Origin: Sphingomonas sp. Leaf242
Lineage (GTDB): Bacteria > Pseudomonadota > Alphaproteobacteria > Sphingomonadales > Sphingomonadaceae
DNA length: 64,000 nucleotides
Assembly: GCF_001422045.1 (NCBI RefSeq)
Contig: NZ_LMLW01000013.1
Span: 1-64,000, forward strand
Direction of reading: 5' to 3'
A model generated the notes under the pieces. That model saw only the letters and a list, made by a program, of their open reading frames with translations, searched no databases and was not told where the DNA came from. A program made the position numbers and the translations under genes. Positions 7,755 to 17,255 of this stretch are shown here, in pieces; position 1 is the first letter of the stretch, and each line of letters starts with the position of its first letter.

Positions 7755-8120
7755 ATGGCACGCGTAAAACGGGGTGTTACCACCCGCGCCAAGCACAAGC
7801 GTATTTTGGTTCAGGCGAAGGGCTATTATGGCCGTCGCAAGAACACCATCCGCATCGCCCGTCAGGCCGTCGAGAAGGCCGGACAGTACGCATATCGCGA
7901 CCGCAAGGTTAAGAAGCGCACGTTCCGTGGCCTCTGGATCCAGCGCATCAACGCCGGCGTCCGCGCCGAGGGTCTGACGTATTCGCAGTTTATGCACGGC
8001 GTGAAGCTTGCAGGGATCGAACTCGACCGGAAGGTCCTGGCCGACATCGCCATGCACGAGGGCGCAGCCTTCAGCGCGATCGTCGCCCAGGTGAGGGCGG
8101 CGCTCCCCCAGGCCGCGTAA
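7755..8120 (+). CDS. rplT: 50S ribosomal protein L20
   Basis: This 121-residue protein starts MARVKRGVTTRAKHKRILVQ, then KGYYGRRKNTIRIA and the globular WIQRINAGVRAEGLTYSQF segment, all standard for L20. L20 binds 23S rRNA early in 50S assembly and in many bacteria represses its own L35-L20 transcript. A GAAGGAA ribosome binding site precedes the ATG. A strong hairpin terminator follows at 8145-8184, which separates the ribosomal pair from the pheS genes. Confidence 0.98.
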   Translation: MARVKRGVTTRAKHKRILVQAKGYYGRRKNTIRIARQAVEKAGQYAYRDRKVKKRTFRGLWIQRINAGVRAEGLTYSQFMHGVKLAGIELDRKVLADIAMHEGAAFSAIVAQVRAALPQAA

Positions 8121-8144
8121 TTCGCGACTGAGGTGAGTTTCGGG

Positions 8145-8184
8145 AGGGCGTCGGTGGGAGACCACCGGCGCCCTTTCTGCGTTT
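8145..8184 (+). terminator. rho-independent terminator after rplT
   Basis: AGGGCGTCGGTGG at 8145-8157 pairs with CCACCGGCGCCCT (one G-U pair) around a four-base loop, and is followed by a T-rich run (TTCTGCGTTTT). It lies 25 bases after the rplT stop. Confidence 0.85.
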
Positions 8185-8273
8185 TGGGGCGAAGTGAACG
8201 CGCTGGTGCCGAGAGGTTCAGATGCTTCCCGAACTACCCAAGCAATCCAACTTCCGTGGTCCCAACCCCCTCT

Positions 8274-8382
8274 CCGTCATCCCGGCGAACGCCGGGACCC
8301 ATGGTTACGGCGGACCCGGCGATAACGTGCTACCATCACCCGGCCCGCTACCGTGGGTCCCGGCGTCCGCCGGGATGACGGG
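8274..8382. repeat. family C palindrome pair (GTCAT...ATGAC), upstream of the GIY-YIG gene
   Basis: CCGTCATCCCGGCGAACGCC is matched by its inverse GGCGTCCGCCGGGATGACGG at the other end, about 65 bases apart. Together they form two small hairpins and a large outer inverted repeat. The pair starts about 90 bases past the rplT terminator and ends about 50 bases before the GIY-YIG start codon. No gene is seen in 8121-8435. Confidence 0.9.
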
Positions 8383-8435
8383 GGTGTTGATGATGGATCA
8401 AACGATCCGGCACACGGGCACAAGGGGAGCACGAA

Positions 8436-8765
8436 ATGCGCGAAACCTTTCAGCCGTGCGTCTACATCCTACACTCCCGCCGCCACGGCACGCTCTACAT
8501 CGGCGTCACCTCGAATCTCCTCGCAAGGCTGGTTCAGCACCGAGAGGGGTTGATCCCCGGCTTCACTCGCCGGTACGGCATCAAGCGTCTCGCCTATTAC
8601 GAGATGTTCGACACGATGGAGGCCGCGATCGTTCGCGAGAAGCGGCTGAAAGAATGGCGAAGAGCGTGGAAGATCGACTTGATCGAAACGCGCAACGAAA
8701 ATTGGGACGATCTGGGTATCGGCCTCGGGCTGCCCCGCCTAACCGAACCCGCCCTGGGAGTATGA
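8436..8765 (+). CDS. small GIY-YIG nuclease family protein
   Basis: This 109-residue protein contains a complete GIY-YIG module: VYI (9-11), YIG (21-23), R31 and the catalytic glutamate E68 in the segment IVREKRLKEWRRAWK. The length and arrangement fit the UPF0213/YhbQ-like stand-alone nucleases. GGGGAG lies 6-9 bases before the ATG at 8436. It lies unusually between rplT and pheS, and its TGA ends one base before the GTG start of pheS, so pheS is likely translationally coupled to it. A family C palindrome pair lies immediately upstream. Its natural substrate is unknown. Confidence 0.85.
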   Translation: MRETFQPCVYILHSRRHGTLYIGVTSNLLARLVQHREGLIPGFTRRYGIKRLAYYEMFDTMEAAIVREKRLKEWRRAWKIDLIETRNENWDDLGIGLGLPRLTEPALGV

Positions 8766-8766
8766 C

Positions 8767-9882
8767 GTGACCGAAGACCTGAACCAGATGCGCGACCACA
8801 TGCTGACGGCGATCGCCGCCGCATCCGGGCTCGACGCGCTCGACGCGTGCCGGGTCGAGGCGCTCGGCAAGCAGGGCACGATCACCGCGCTGCTGAAGAC
8901 GCTCGGCAAGATGACGCCGGACGAGCGCCTCGTGCAGGGCCCGCTGATCCAGGGGCTGCGTGAGGCAGTGGCCAACGGCATCGCCGAGCGCAAGGCGACG
9001 CTCGAACGCGCCGCACTCGACGCGCGCCTCGCCAGCGAAACGCTTGACATGACGCTCCCCGCCGACGCGACGCCCGCCGGCACGATCCACCCGGTCAGCC
9101 AGGTCATGGACGAACTCGCCGAGATCTTCGCCGACCTGGGCTTCGCGGTCGCGACGGGGCCCGAGATCGAGACCGACTGGCACAATTTCACCGCGCTCAA
9201 CATCCCCGAGACGCACCCCGCGCGCGCGATGCACGACACCTTCTACCTCCAGCAGGGGATCGACGCGAAGGCGGCCGGCACCGCGGACGAGAAGACCACC
9301 TTCTCGCTCCTCCGCACGCACACGTCGCCGGTCCAGATCCGCACGATGTTGAGCCAGAAACCCCCGATCCGCATCATCGCCCCCGGCCGCACCTACCGCT
9401 CGGACTCCGACGCGACGCACACGCCGATGTTCCACCAGGTCGAGGGCCTCGTGATCGACAAGGGCATCACGCTCGGCCACCTGAAGTGGACGCTCGAGAC
9501 GTTCGTGAAGGCGTTCTTCGAGCGCGACGACATCGTGCTTCGCCTGCGCCCCAGCTACTTCCCGTTCACCGAGCCTTCGGTCGAGATCGACGTCGGCTAT
9601 ACGCTGGTGAAGGGCAAGCGCGTCGTCGGCGGCGCCGAGCCCGATGGCTGGCTGGAGATTCTCGGCTCGGGCATGGTCCATCGGAAAGTGATCGAAGCCT
9701 GCGGGCTCGACCCCGACGAATGGCAGGGCTTCGCGTTCGGCTGCGGCATCGACCGCCTCGCCATGCTCAAATACGGCATGGACGACCTCCGCCCGTTCTT
9801 CGACGGCGATATCCGCTGGCTCAAGCATTACGGCTTTTCGAGCCTCGACGTCCCCACTTTGTCCGGCGGAGTCGGCGCATGA
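8767..9882 (+). CDS. pheS: phenylalanyl-tRNA synthetase alpha subunit
   Basis: This 371-residue class II synthetase subunit carries the catalytic site for phenylalanine activation. Motif 2 is GRTYRSDSDATHTPMFHQVEG and motif 3 is FGCGIDRLAMLKYG near the C-terminus. The start codon is GTG at 8767, with GGGAG about 7 bases upstream. It overlaps the tail of the GIY-YIG gene region and is joined to pheT by a 4-base ATGA overlap. It is a cytoplasmic heterotetramer with PheT. Confidence 0.97.
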   Translation: MTEDLNQMRDHMLTAIAAASGLDALDACRVEALGKQGTITALLKTLGKMTPDERLVQGPLIQGLREAVANGIAERKATLERAALDARLASETLDMTLPADATPAGTIHPVSQVMDELAEIFADLGFAVATGPEIETDWHNFTALNIPETHPARAMHDTFYLQQGIDAKAAGTADEKTTFSLLRTHTSPVQIRTMLSQKPPIRIIAPGRTYRSDSDATHTPMFHQVEGLVIDKGITLGHLKWTLETFVKAFFERDDIVLRLRPSYFPFTEPSVEIDVGYTLVKGKRVVGGAEPDGWLEILGSGMVHRKVIEACGLDPDEWQGFAFGCGIDRLAMLKYGMDDLRPFFDGDIRWLKHYGFSSLDVPTLSGGVGA

Positions 9883-12401
9883 AGTTCACCCTCAGCTGGC
9901 TCAAGCAGCACCTCGAAACCACCGCCACGCTCGACCAGATCGTCGAAGCGCTGACCCGCATCGGCCTCGAGGTCGAAGGCGTCGAGAACCCCGGCGAGAA
10001 GCTCGCCGCGTTCAAGATCGCCAAGGTGCTCACCGCCGAACGCCATCCGCAGGCCGACAAGCTCCAGATCCTGTCGGTCGACGCCGGTAACGGCCCGCTC
10101 CAGGTCGTCTGCGGCGCCCCCAACGCGCGCGCCGGACTGGTCGGCGTGTTCGGCGCGCCCGGCGCGTACGTCCCCGGCCTCGACGTGACGCTGAAGCTTG
10201 CCAGCATCCGCGGCGTCGAATCCAACGGCATGATGTGCTCGACGCGTGAGCTGGAACTCGGCGAGGATCACGACGGCATCATCGAACTGCCCGAAGACGC
10301 GCCGATCGGCACCGCGTACCCGGACTATGCGGGCCTGACCGACCCGGTCATCGACGTCGCGATCACGCCCAACCGGCAGGACTGCATGGGCGTCCGCGGC
10401 ATCGCACGCGACCTCGCCGCCGCCGGTCTCGGCATGCTTACGCCACTGATCGTCCCAACCCCGTCCGTCATCCCCGCGGAGGCGGGGACCCAAGGTGCGG
10501 CAGGCGCGAACGGTGAGTTGGATTCCCGCCTTCGCGGGAATGACGGAGTTGGGGCTGGAGACGGACCCGATGTCGCGACCCTGGATCCCGAAGGCTGCCC
10601 CGCGTTCTTCGCCCAGACCGTCACCGGCGTGACCAACGGCGAGTCCCCCGAGTGGATGCGTCGCAGCCTCATCGCGATCGGCCAGAAGCCCATCTCCGCG
10701 CTCGTCGACATCACCAACTATTTGATGATCGATCTCGGCCGCCCGCTGCATGTCTACGACCGCGCAAAGCTCTCCGGCGGCCTCGTCGCGCGCAAGGCGA
10801 AGCACGGCGAGCAGGTCGTCGCGCTCAACGGCAAGACCTACACGCTCGACGCGACCATGACCGTCATCGCCGACGACGCGGCCGTGCACGACATCGGCGG
10901 CATCATGGGCGGCGAGCATTCGGGCGTCTCGGCGGACACCACCGACGTGCTGATCGAATGCGCCTATTTCGATCCCGACCACATCGCGCGCACCGGCCAG
11001 AAGCTGACGCTCACTTCCGACGCGCGGAGCCGCTTCGAACGCGGCGTCGATCCGGCGTTCCTCGAAGACGGCCTCGCGATCGCCACCGCGCTCGTCCTCC
11101 ACATCTGCGGCGGCACGGCCAGCGACGTCACGCGCTCGGGCGAACCCCCGCTCGAGCCCCGCGTGATCCACTACGATCCGCGCTTGAGTGCAGACCTCGG
11201 TGGCCTTCACGTCGCCCCCGAACGCCAGGCGCGCACCTTGTTGTCGCTCGGCTTCACGATCGGCGCGATCACGTCCGCCGACGCGTTCAGCGACGCGCTG
11301 TTCTCGACGATCGAGGGCAAATGGCCGGTAACGGTCCCGACCTGGCGCCGCGACGTCGACGGCCCCGCCGACCTCGTCGAGGAAGTCGTTCGCATCAAGG
11401 GCATCGACACTATCCCCTCGACGCCGCTCCCCCGCATGCCCGGCGTCGCCAAGCCGACCGCCACGCCCGAGCAGAAGCTCGAACGTAGGGCGCGTCGCGC
11501 GGCGGCGGCCCGAGGGCTCGACGAGGCGGTAACGTGGAGCTTCCTTTCCGACGCCGAAGCAGCCCCGTTCGGCGGCGGTGCCTGGACGCTCGCCAACCCG
11601 ATCAGCGAAGACCTGAAAGTCATGCGCCCCTCGCTGCTCCCCGGTCTGCTCGCAGCGACCGGCCGCAACCTCAAGCGTGGTCAGCAGAGCGTCCGCCTGT
11701 TCGAGATCGGCCGCCGCTACCTGGCGGAAGCCGAGCGCGCGACGCTGGGCGTAGTCCTCGCCGGCGACCGTCGTCCCCGCGGCTGGCGCGATGGGAAAGC
11801 GGCGACCTTCGACGCGTATGACGCGAAGGCCGAAGCGCTGGCGCTTCTCGCGGCCGCGGCCGCGCCGGTCGACAACCTGCAAGTCATGCCTGTCCTGAGC
11901 GCAGCCGAAGGGGGTGAAGCCGGCGACGCATGGCACCCCGGCCAGTCGGGCACGCTTCGCCTCGGGCCGAAGACGGTGCTGGCGAGCTTCGGCATGCTCC
12001 ATCCGTCGGTGCTGAAGGCATTTGATCTCGACGGCGCGGTCGCCGCGGTCGAAGTCTACCTCGACGCGATCCCGCCCAAGCGCGCGACCGGCTTCTCCCG
12101 CCCGGCCTACACGCCGCCGGCGCTACAAGCCGTCCGCCGCGACTTCGCCTTCCTCGTGCCGGCGGCGCTCGCCACCGACACGCTGGTCCGCGCGGTAAAG
12201 GGCGCCGACAAGGTCGCGATCGTCTCGGCCCGCGTGTTCGACGTGTTCACCGGGCAGGGCGTCGAAGAGGGCCATAAGTCGGTCGCGGTCGAGGTCGTCC
12301 TGCAACCGACCGCCAAAAGCTTCACCGACGAAGAGATCAAGGCGATCGCCGACAAGGTGGTCGCCGCGGCAGCCAAGCAGGGCGCGAGCCTGCGGGGATA
12401 A
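9879..12401 (+). CDS. pheT: phenylalanyl-tRNA synthetase beta subunit with an in-frame palindromic insertion
   Basis: This 840-residue subunit is about 40 residues longer than the usual 790-800. Domains seen are an EMAP/tRNA-binding-type domain (about 39-150), the B3/B4 region, B5 and the C-terminal FDX-ACB domain (RPAYTPPALQAVRRDFAFLV). The extra length is at residues about 190-235. There the sequence reads PSVIPAEAGTQGAAG then SRLRGNDGVGAG, which is the translation of a family C palindromic repeat. The site is the loop after TPNRQDCMGVRGIARDLAA and before DPEGCPAFFAQTVTGV, so the domains should stay intact. A smaller intrusion, VLSAAEGG near residue 672, resembles another repeat. ATGA overlap with pheS. 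Confidence 0.95.
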   Translation: MKFTLSWLKQHLETTATLDQIVEALTRIGLEVEGVENPGEKLAAFKIAKVLTAERHPQADKLQILSVDAGNGPLQVVCGAPNARAGLVGVFGAPGAYVPGLDVTLKLASIRGVESNGMMCSTRELELGEDHDGIIELPEDAPIGTAYPDYAGLTDPVIDVAITPNRQDCMGVRGIARDLAAAGLGMLTPLIVPTPSVIPAEAGTQGAAGANGELDSRLRGNDGVGAGDGPDVATLDPEGCPAFFAQTVTGVTNGESPEWMRRSLIAIGQKPISALVDITNYLMIDLGRPLHVYDRAKLSGGLVARKAKHGEQVVALNGKTYTLDATMTVIADDAAVHDIGGIMGGEHSGVSADTTDVLIECAYFDPDHIARTGQKLTLTSDARSRFERGVDPAFLEDGLAIATALVLHICGGTASDVTRSGEPPLEPRVIHYDPRLSADLGGLHVAPERQARTLLSLGFTIGAITSADAFSDALFSTIEGKWPVTVPTWRRDVDGPADLVEEVVRIKGIDTIPSTPLPRMPGVAKPTATPEQKLERRARRAAAARGLDEAVTWSFLSDAEAAPFGGGAWTLANPISEDLKVMRPSLLPGLLAATGRNLKRGQQSVRLFEIGRRYLAEAERATLGVVLAGDRRPRGWRDGKAATFDAYDAKAEALALLAAAAAPVDNLQVMPVLSAAEGGEAGDAWHPGQSGTLRLGPKTVLASFGMLHPSVLKAFDLDGAVAAVEVYLDAIPPKRATGFSRPAYTPPALQAVRRDFAFLVPAALATDTLVRAVKGADKVAIVSARVFDVFTGQGVEEGHKSVAVEVVLQPTAKSFTDEEIKAIADKVVAAAAKQGASLRG
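10465..10546. repeat. family C palindrome inserted in frame in pheT
   Basis: CCGTCATCCCCGCGGAGGCG opens the element and CGCCTTCGCGGGAATGACGG closes it, each as a short hairpin. The outer CCGTCA/TGACGG ends are inverted. The reading frame continues through it without a stop. The same element type lies in intergenic DNA at 8274-8382, 20943-21019 and 34988-35082. Confidence 0.9.
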
Positions 12402-12413
12402 CGCTCCCCGAAA

Positions 12414-12519
12414 CACCACCCCGCCGAAGGCCGGGGCCCAAATGGAAAGGCCGGTGTAACGGAGCGATGCCCTACGTTATCACCGTCCCCCAATTGGGCC
12501 CCGGCCTTCGCCGGGGTGG
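12414..12519. repeat. family A palindromic element, copy 1
   Basis: The arms are CCACCCCGCCGAAGGCCGGG and its inverse CCCGGCCTTCGCCGGGGTGG. Between them lies an asymmetric core that contains GGTGTAACGGAGCG and a CAATTGG motif. It begins 12 bases after the pheT stop, with the core reading in the direction of pheT. The downstream gene starts at 12594. Confidence 0.92.
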
Positions 12520-12593
12520 AGTGAGGTGGGGTGAGGTGGAGTGAGGTGAGCGTTTTCAAAGCTCGCGCGTTTGAAGCTCACGGAAGGAATCCC

Positions 12594-13475
12594 ATGACCG
12601 ACCTGATCACGATCGCCAACGACCACCTCATCGCGCAGATCAACCCGCACGGTGCCGAGCTCACACACCTCCACGACGCCGACGGCCGCGAGCTGATGAC
12701 CAACGCCGACCCGGCCTTCTGGACCGGTCACGCCCCGATCCTCTTCCCCGTCGTCGGTGTCGTGAACGAAGGCGTCATCCGCCTCGACGGCACCGCCTAC
12801 CCGATGCAGAAGCACGGCTTCGCCCGCCATTCGACGTTCGACGTCGTCGCGCAGTCGGAAAGCTCCGCCACCTTCCGCCTCACCGACAGCGAAGAAACCC
12901 GCAAAGCCTACCCGTTCGCGTTCGCACTCGACATCGTCTTCACGTTGGACGGCGCGACGCTGACGCTCGAGGCGCACATCCACAACCGCACCGACGCGGC
13001 GATGCCGGCAAGCTTCGGCTTCCACCCCGCCTTTGCGTGGCCGCTCCCGTACGGCGAGCCTCGCGCAGACCACCGAATCACGTTCGACGCCGACGAACCC
13101 GGCAAGCTGAAGGCGATCAGCCCCGACGGCCAGATCGCGGTCGACGAGCGCCCCTCGCCGGTTGAGGACCGCGTCATCGCCCTGCGCGACGAGCTGTTCG
13201 CCAAGGATGCGCTGGTCTGGGACCCGATCCATTCCGACGCGGTCACCTACGGCGCCAACACCGGCCCGCAGTTGAAGATCGCCTTCCCGGACACGCGCAA
13301 GCTCGGCATCTGGACCAAGCCCGGCGCGGCCTATGTCTGCGTCGAGCCCTGGCACGGCATCGCCGACCCCGAAGGCTATACCGGCGATTATCGCGACAAA
13401 CCCGGCGTGTTCGAGATCCCCGCCGGCGGTACGAAGCGCATCGAAATGAGCGTGACGCTGGTCCAGGAGCACTGA
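12594..13475 (+). CDS. aldose 1-epimerase family protein
   Basis: This 293-residue protein has the galactose mutarotase-like fold. FGFHPAFAWPLPYGEPRADH gives the family's conserved His in the FHPAF segment, and VCVEPWHGIADPEGYTGDYRDKPG gives the catalytic glutamate in VCVEPWHG. The N-terminal QINPHGAELTHLHDADGRELM matches the substrate-side GAEL motif. Such enzymes interconvert anomers of hexoses or hexose phosphates. The short form with this C-terminus is closer to the hexose-6-phosphate mutarotase or YeaD-like group than to GalM, but the substrate is not certain. GGAAGGA lies about 7 bases before the ATG at 12594. Confidence 0.8.
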   Translation: MTDLITIANDHLIAQINPHGAELTHLHDADGRELMTNADPAFWTGHAPILFPVVGVVNEGVIRLDGTAYPMQKHGFARHSTFDVVAQSESSATFRLTDSEETRKAYPFAFALDIVFTLDGATLTLEAHIHNRTDAAMPASFGFHPAFAWPLPYGEPRADHRITFDADEPGKLKAISPDGQIAVDERPSPVEDRVIALRDELFAKDALVWDPIHSDAVTYGANTGPQLKIAFPDTRKLGIWTKPGAAYVCVEPWHGIADPEGYTGDYRDKPGVFEIPAGGTKRIEMSVTLVQEH

Positions 13476-13480
13476 CGAAC

Positions 13481-13590
13481 CCCCCTCCCTGAAAGGGAGG
13501 GGCAGGGGGTGGGTCGGTTTCCGCATCAAGGCACGGTTGCGACCAAAGCTGACCTACCCACCCCCAACCCCTCCCTTCCAGGGAGGGGAG
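13481..13590. repeat. family B palindromic element, copy 1
   Basis: CCCCTCCCTGAAAGGGAGGG is followed by GGGGGTGGGT. The inverse arm, CCCACCCCCAACCCCTCCC, ends in a second hairpin CTTCCAGGGAGGGG. The whole is about 110 bp and starts 6 bases after the epimerase stop. The DNA at 13591-13807, up to prfC, shows no gene. Confidence 0.9.
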
Positions 13591-13807
13591 AGCGTTGCGT
13601 TTGGGGCGCAAAGTCGCTCCTGCCACCGGTCCTCATCAAGGCCCCCTCTGTCCTACACGCCCCGCATCTGCCAATAGCACGCGATGATCGCTGCATGCCG
13701 CCTCCTCCCGATCCCGCCGCGTCCCGCGCGGGAAGGGGATTGCGAGCGGCACGTAGCCTGAACTTCCTTACCTTCCGAGCCCAGACTCGGCGCACCGGAC
13801 CCACGCC

Positions 13808-15376
<1,569 letters not shown>

Positions 15377-15382
15377 TCTAAG

Positions 15383-15493
15383 CCCCCTTCCCTGAAAGGG
15401 AGGGCTGGGGGTGGGTAGGCCGGCTCGTGCCACTGCCGTGCGAGCTTGTGGAAACCAACCCACCCCCGACCCCTCCCTTCCAGGGAGGGGAGA
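15383..15493. repeat. family B palindromic element, copy 2
   Basis: This is the same structure as copy 1. It starts 6 bases after the prfC stop and ends 3 bases before the merR stop on the opposite strand, so it fills the gap between two convergent genes. Confidence 0.9.
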
Positions 15494-15496
15494 ATG

Positions 15497-15883
15497 TCAG
15501 TCCGCCGCGAGCGCCTCGGCAAGCATGTCCCGGATCGCGCGCAACGCGGTCATCGGCGACTCCGCCTGCGCGACGATCTCGCCCGGACCAGGTATCGCCG
15601 GCGCGCGCTTCTCGGACCCCAGCAACTGCTGAACGCCGCGCACGGTATAGCCTTCGCGGTTGAGATACTGGTCGATCCGCCGCACCAGCGCGACGTCCTC
15701 GGCACGGTAGTACCGCCGGTTGCCCGCGCGTTGCAGCGGCTTCAGCTGGGGAAAGCGCGTTTCCCAGTAGCGCAGTATATGCTGCGGCAGGCCGGTATCG
15801 CGCGACAGTTCACCGATCGTTCGAAACGCCGCACTGGCCTTTTGCCCCCCGGCATCGGGTAGTACGTCGTCGGTATCAGGCAT
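15497..15883 (-). CDS. MerR family transcriptional regulator
   Basis: This 128-residue protein has the MerR N-terminal helix-turn-helix (FRTIGELSRDTGLPQHILRYWETRFPQLKP, about residues 20-50) and RAGNRRYYRAEDVALVRRI. It then has a short effector-free C-terminus with no cysteines, so a metal ligand is unlikely. It lies as the last gene of rpmF-plsX-fabH-ihfA-merR, only 8 bases after ihfA, an arrangement conserved in sphingomonads and rhizobia. Its target promoter is unknown. Confidence 0.92.
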   Translation of the reverse strand: MPDTDDVLPDAGGQKASAAFRTIGELSRDTGLPQHILRYWETRFPQLKPLQRAGNRRYYRAEDVALVRRIDQYLNREGYTVRGVQQLLGSEKRAPAIPGPGEIVAQAESPMTALRAIRDMLAEALAAD

Positions 15884-15891
15884 GTCGGGCG

Positions 15892-16194
15892 TCAGTCCGC
15901 CTCGACGATGCGTTCCCGCATCATCTGGCTGGCGCGGAACGTCAGCACGCGGCGCGGTGCGATCGGCACCTCGATACCCGTTTTCGGGTTGCGGCCGACG
16001 CGCTCACCCTTGTCGCGCAGCACGAACGTCCCGAACCCCGAAATCTTGACGTTCTCGCCCTGCGACAGCGCCCCACACATCTCGGTCAGGATCTGCTCGA
16101 CGATCTTGGAGGAATCCGAGCGCGACAGCCCGACCTCCTTGTGGAGCGATTCGGCCAGATCGGCCCGCGTCAAAGTACCCGTCGTCATGTTCAT
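15892..16194 (-). CDS. ihfA: integration host factor alpha subunit
   Basis: This 100-residue protein has the HU/IHF fold: LTRADLAESLHKEVGLSRSDSS at the N-terminus, then KISGFGTFVLRDKGERVGRNPKTGIEVPIAPRRVLTF, whose NPKTG turn inserts into bent DNA. The alpha subunit works with an IHF-beta subunit, which is not in this window. I start at the ATG at 16194. An ATG at 16188 is equally possible, because GGGAG lies 4 and 10 bases from them respectively. It follows fabH on the same strand. Confidence 0.93.
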   Translation of the reverse strand: MNMTTGTLTRADLAESLHKEVGLSRSDSSKIVEQILTEMCGALSQGENVKISGFGTFVLRDKGERVGRNPKTGIEVPIAPRRVLTFRASQMMRERIVEAD

Positions 16195-16286
16195 CAAGCT
16201 CCCACACTCGGCGAACCTCCTACACAAGCGCGGGAGCGACCGGAAGAACTTTTGTTCTACAAGCGAATCGAGATGTTTCGAAAGGA

Positions 16287-17255
16287 TTAGAAGCGGATAA
16301 CCGCGGCACCCCAGGTGAACCCGCCGCCCATCGCCTCTAGTACGACGATCTGTCCTTGTCGGACACGTCCGTCGCGCACGGCGACGTCCAACGCGAGTGG
16401 AACCGAGGCTGCCGAGGTGTTCGCGTGCTGGTCGACGGTGACGACGACCTTCTCCGGCGCGAGGCCGAGTTTGCGCGCGGTGGCATCGAGAATCCGGGCG
16501 TTCGCCTGGTGCGGCACGACCCAGTCGACCTGGTCCGACGACAGCCCGGCCATCGCCAGCGACTCGGTCATCACCGACGCCAGGTTGGTCACAGCGTGGC
16601 GGAAGACCTCACGGCCCTTCATGCGAAGCTTGCCGACGGTCCCGGTCGTCGAGACGCCGCCATCGACATAGAGGAGTTCGTTGTGGCGGCCATCGGCGTG
16701 CAGCTTGGTCGTCAGGATGCCGCGACCGCCGTCGTCCGCGGTATCCTGCGCCTCCAGCACGATCGCGCCGGCGCCGTCACCGAACAGTACGCAGGTCGTC
16801 CGGTCTTCCCAGTCGAGAATGCGGCTGAACGTTTCGGCGCCGATCACCAGCGCGCGCTTGGCGACGCCGCTGCGGATCATGCTGTCGACGACCTGCACCG
16901 CGTACAGGAAGCCCGAGCAGACCGCGGCGACGTCGAACGCGACGCAGTCGTTGATGCCGAGCACTGCCTGCACCTTCGTGGCGCTGGCGGGGAAGGTCTG
17001 GTCCGGTGTCGCGGTGGCGAGCACGATCAGGTCGATGCTGTCGGCTTCGATCCCAGCCGCGGTCAAAGCCGCGCGGCACGCGTCGGCGGCCAGCGTCGCG
17101 GTCGTCTCGCCTTCGCCGGCGATGTGACGGAAGCGGATGCCGGTGCGCTCGACGATCCACTCGTCGCTCGTGTCGACCTGTTCCGCGAGCTCTGCGTTGG
17201 AGACGCGGCGCGCGGGCAGGGCGGAGCCGGTGCCGATGACCACAGACCGGATCAT
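16287..17255 (-). CDS. fabH: beta-ketoacyl-ACP synthase III
   Basis: This 322-residue enzyme starts fatty acid synthesis by condensing acetyl-CoA with malonyl-ACP. The catalytic triad is visible: C113 in AAVCSGFLYAV, H248 in VVPHQANARI and N278 in DQHANTSAAS. The active-site DWEDRTTCVLFGDGAG and GGGFTWGAA segments also match. The ATG at 17255 overlaps the plsX stop by 4 bases (ATGA), so translation of the two is coupled. It acts in the cytoplasm. Confidence 0.97.
   Translation of the reverse strand: MIRSVVIGTGSALPARRVSNAELAEQVDTSDEWIVERTGIRFRHIAGEGETTATLAADACRAALTAAGIEADSIDLIVLATATPDQTFPASATKVQAVLGINDCVAFDVAAVCSGFLYAVQVVDSMIRSGVAKRALVIGAETFSRILDWEDRTTCVLFGDGAGAIVLEAQDTADDGGRGILTTKLHADGRHNELLYVDGGVSTTGTVGKLRMKGREVFRHAVTNLASVMTESLAMAGLSSDQVDWVVPHQANARILDATARKLGLAPEKVVVTVDQHANTSAASVPLALDVAVRDGRVRQGQIVVLEAMGGGFTWGAAVIRF

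Noticed and set aside
8222..8770. Plus-strand frame starting MLPELPKQSNFRGPNP
   Set aside because: It translates the palindrome pair (SVIPANAGT, VPASAGMTG) and then runs out of frame through the GIY-YIG gene, so it is not a protein.
9828..12002. Long minus-strand open frame (724 codons) opposite pheT
   Set aside because: It is antisense to a well-supported gene, its amino acid composition is Arg/Ala/Asp-rich and shows no motif, and such mirror frames are expected in high-GC DNA with C/G-rich third positions.
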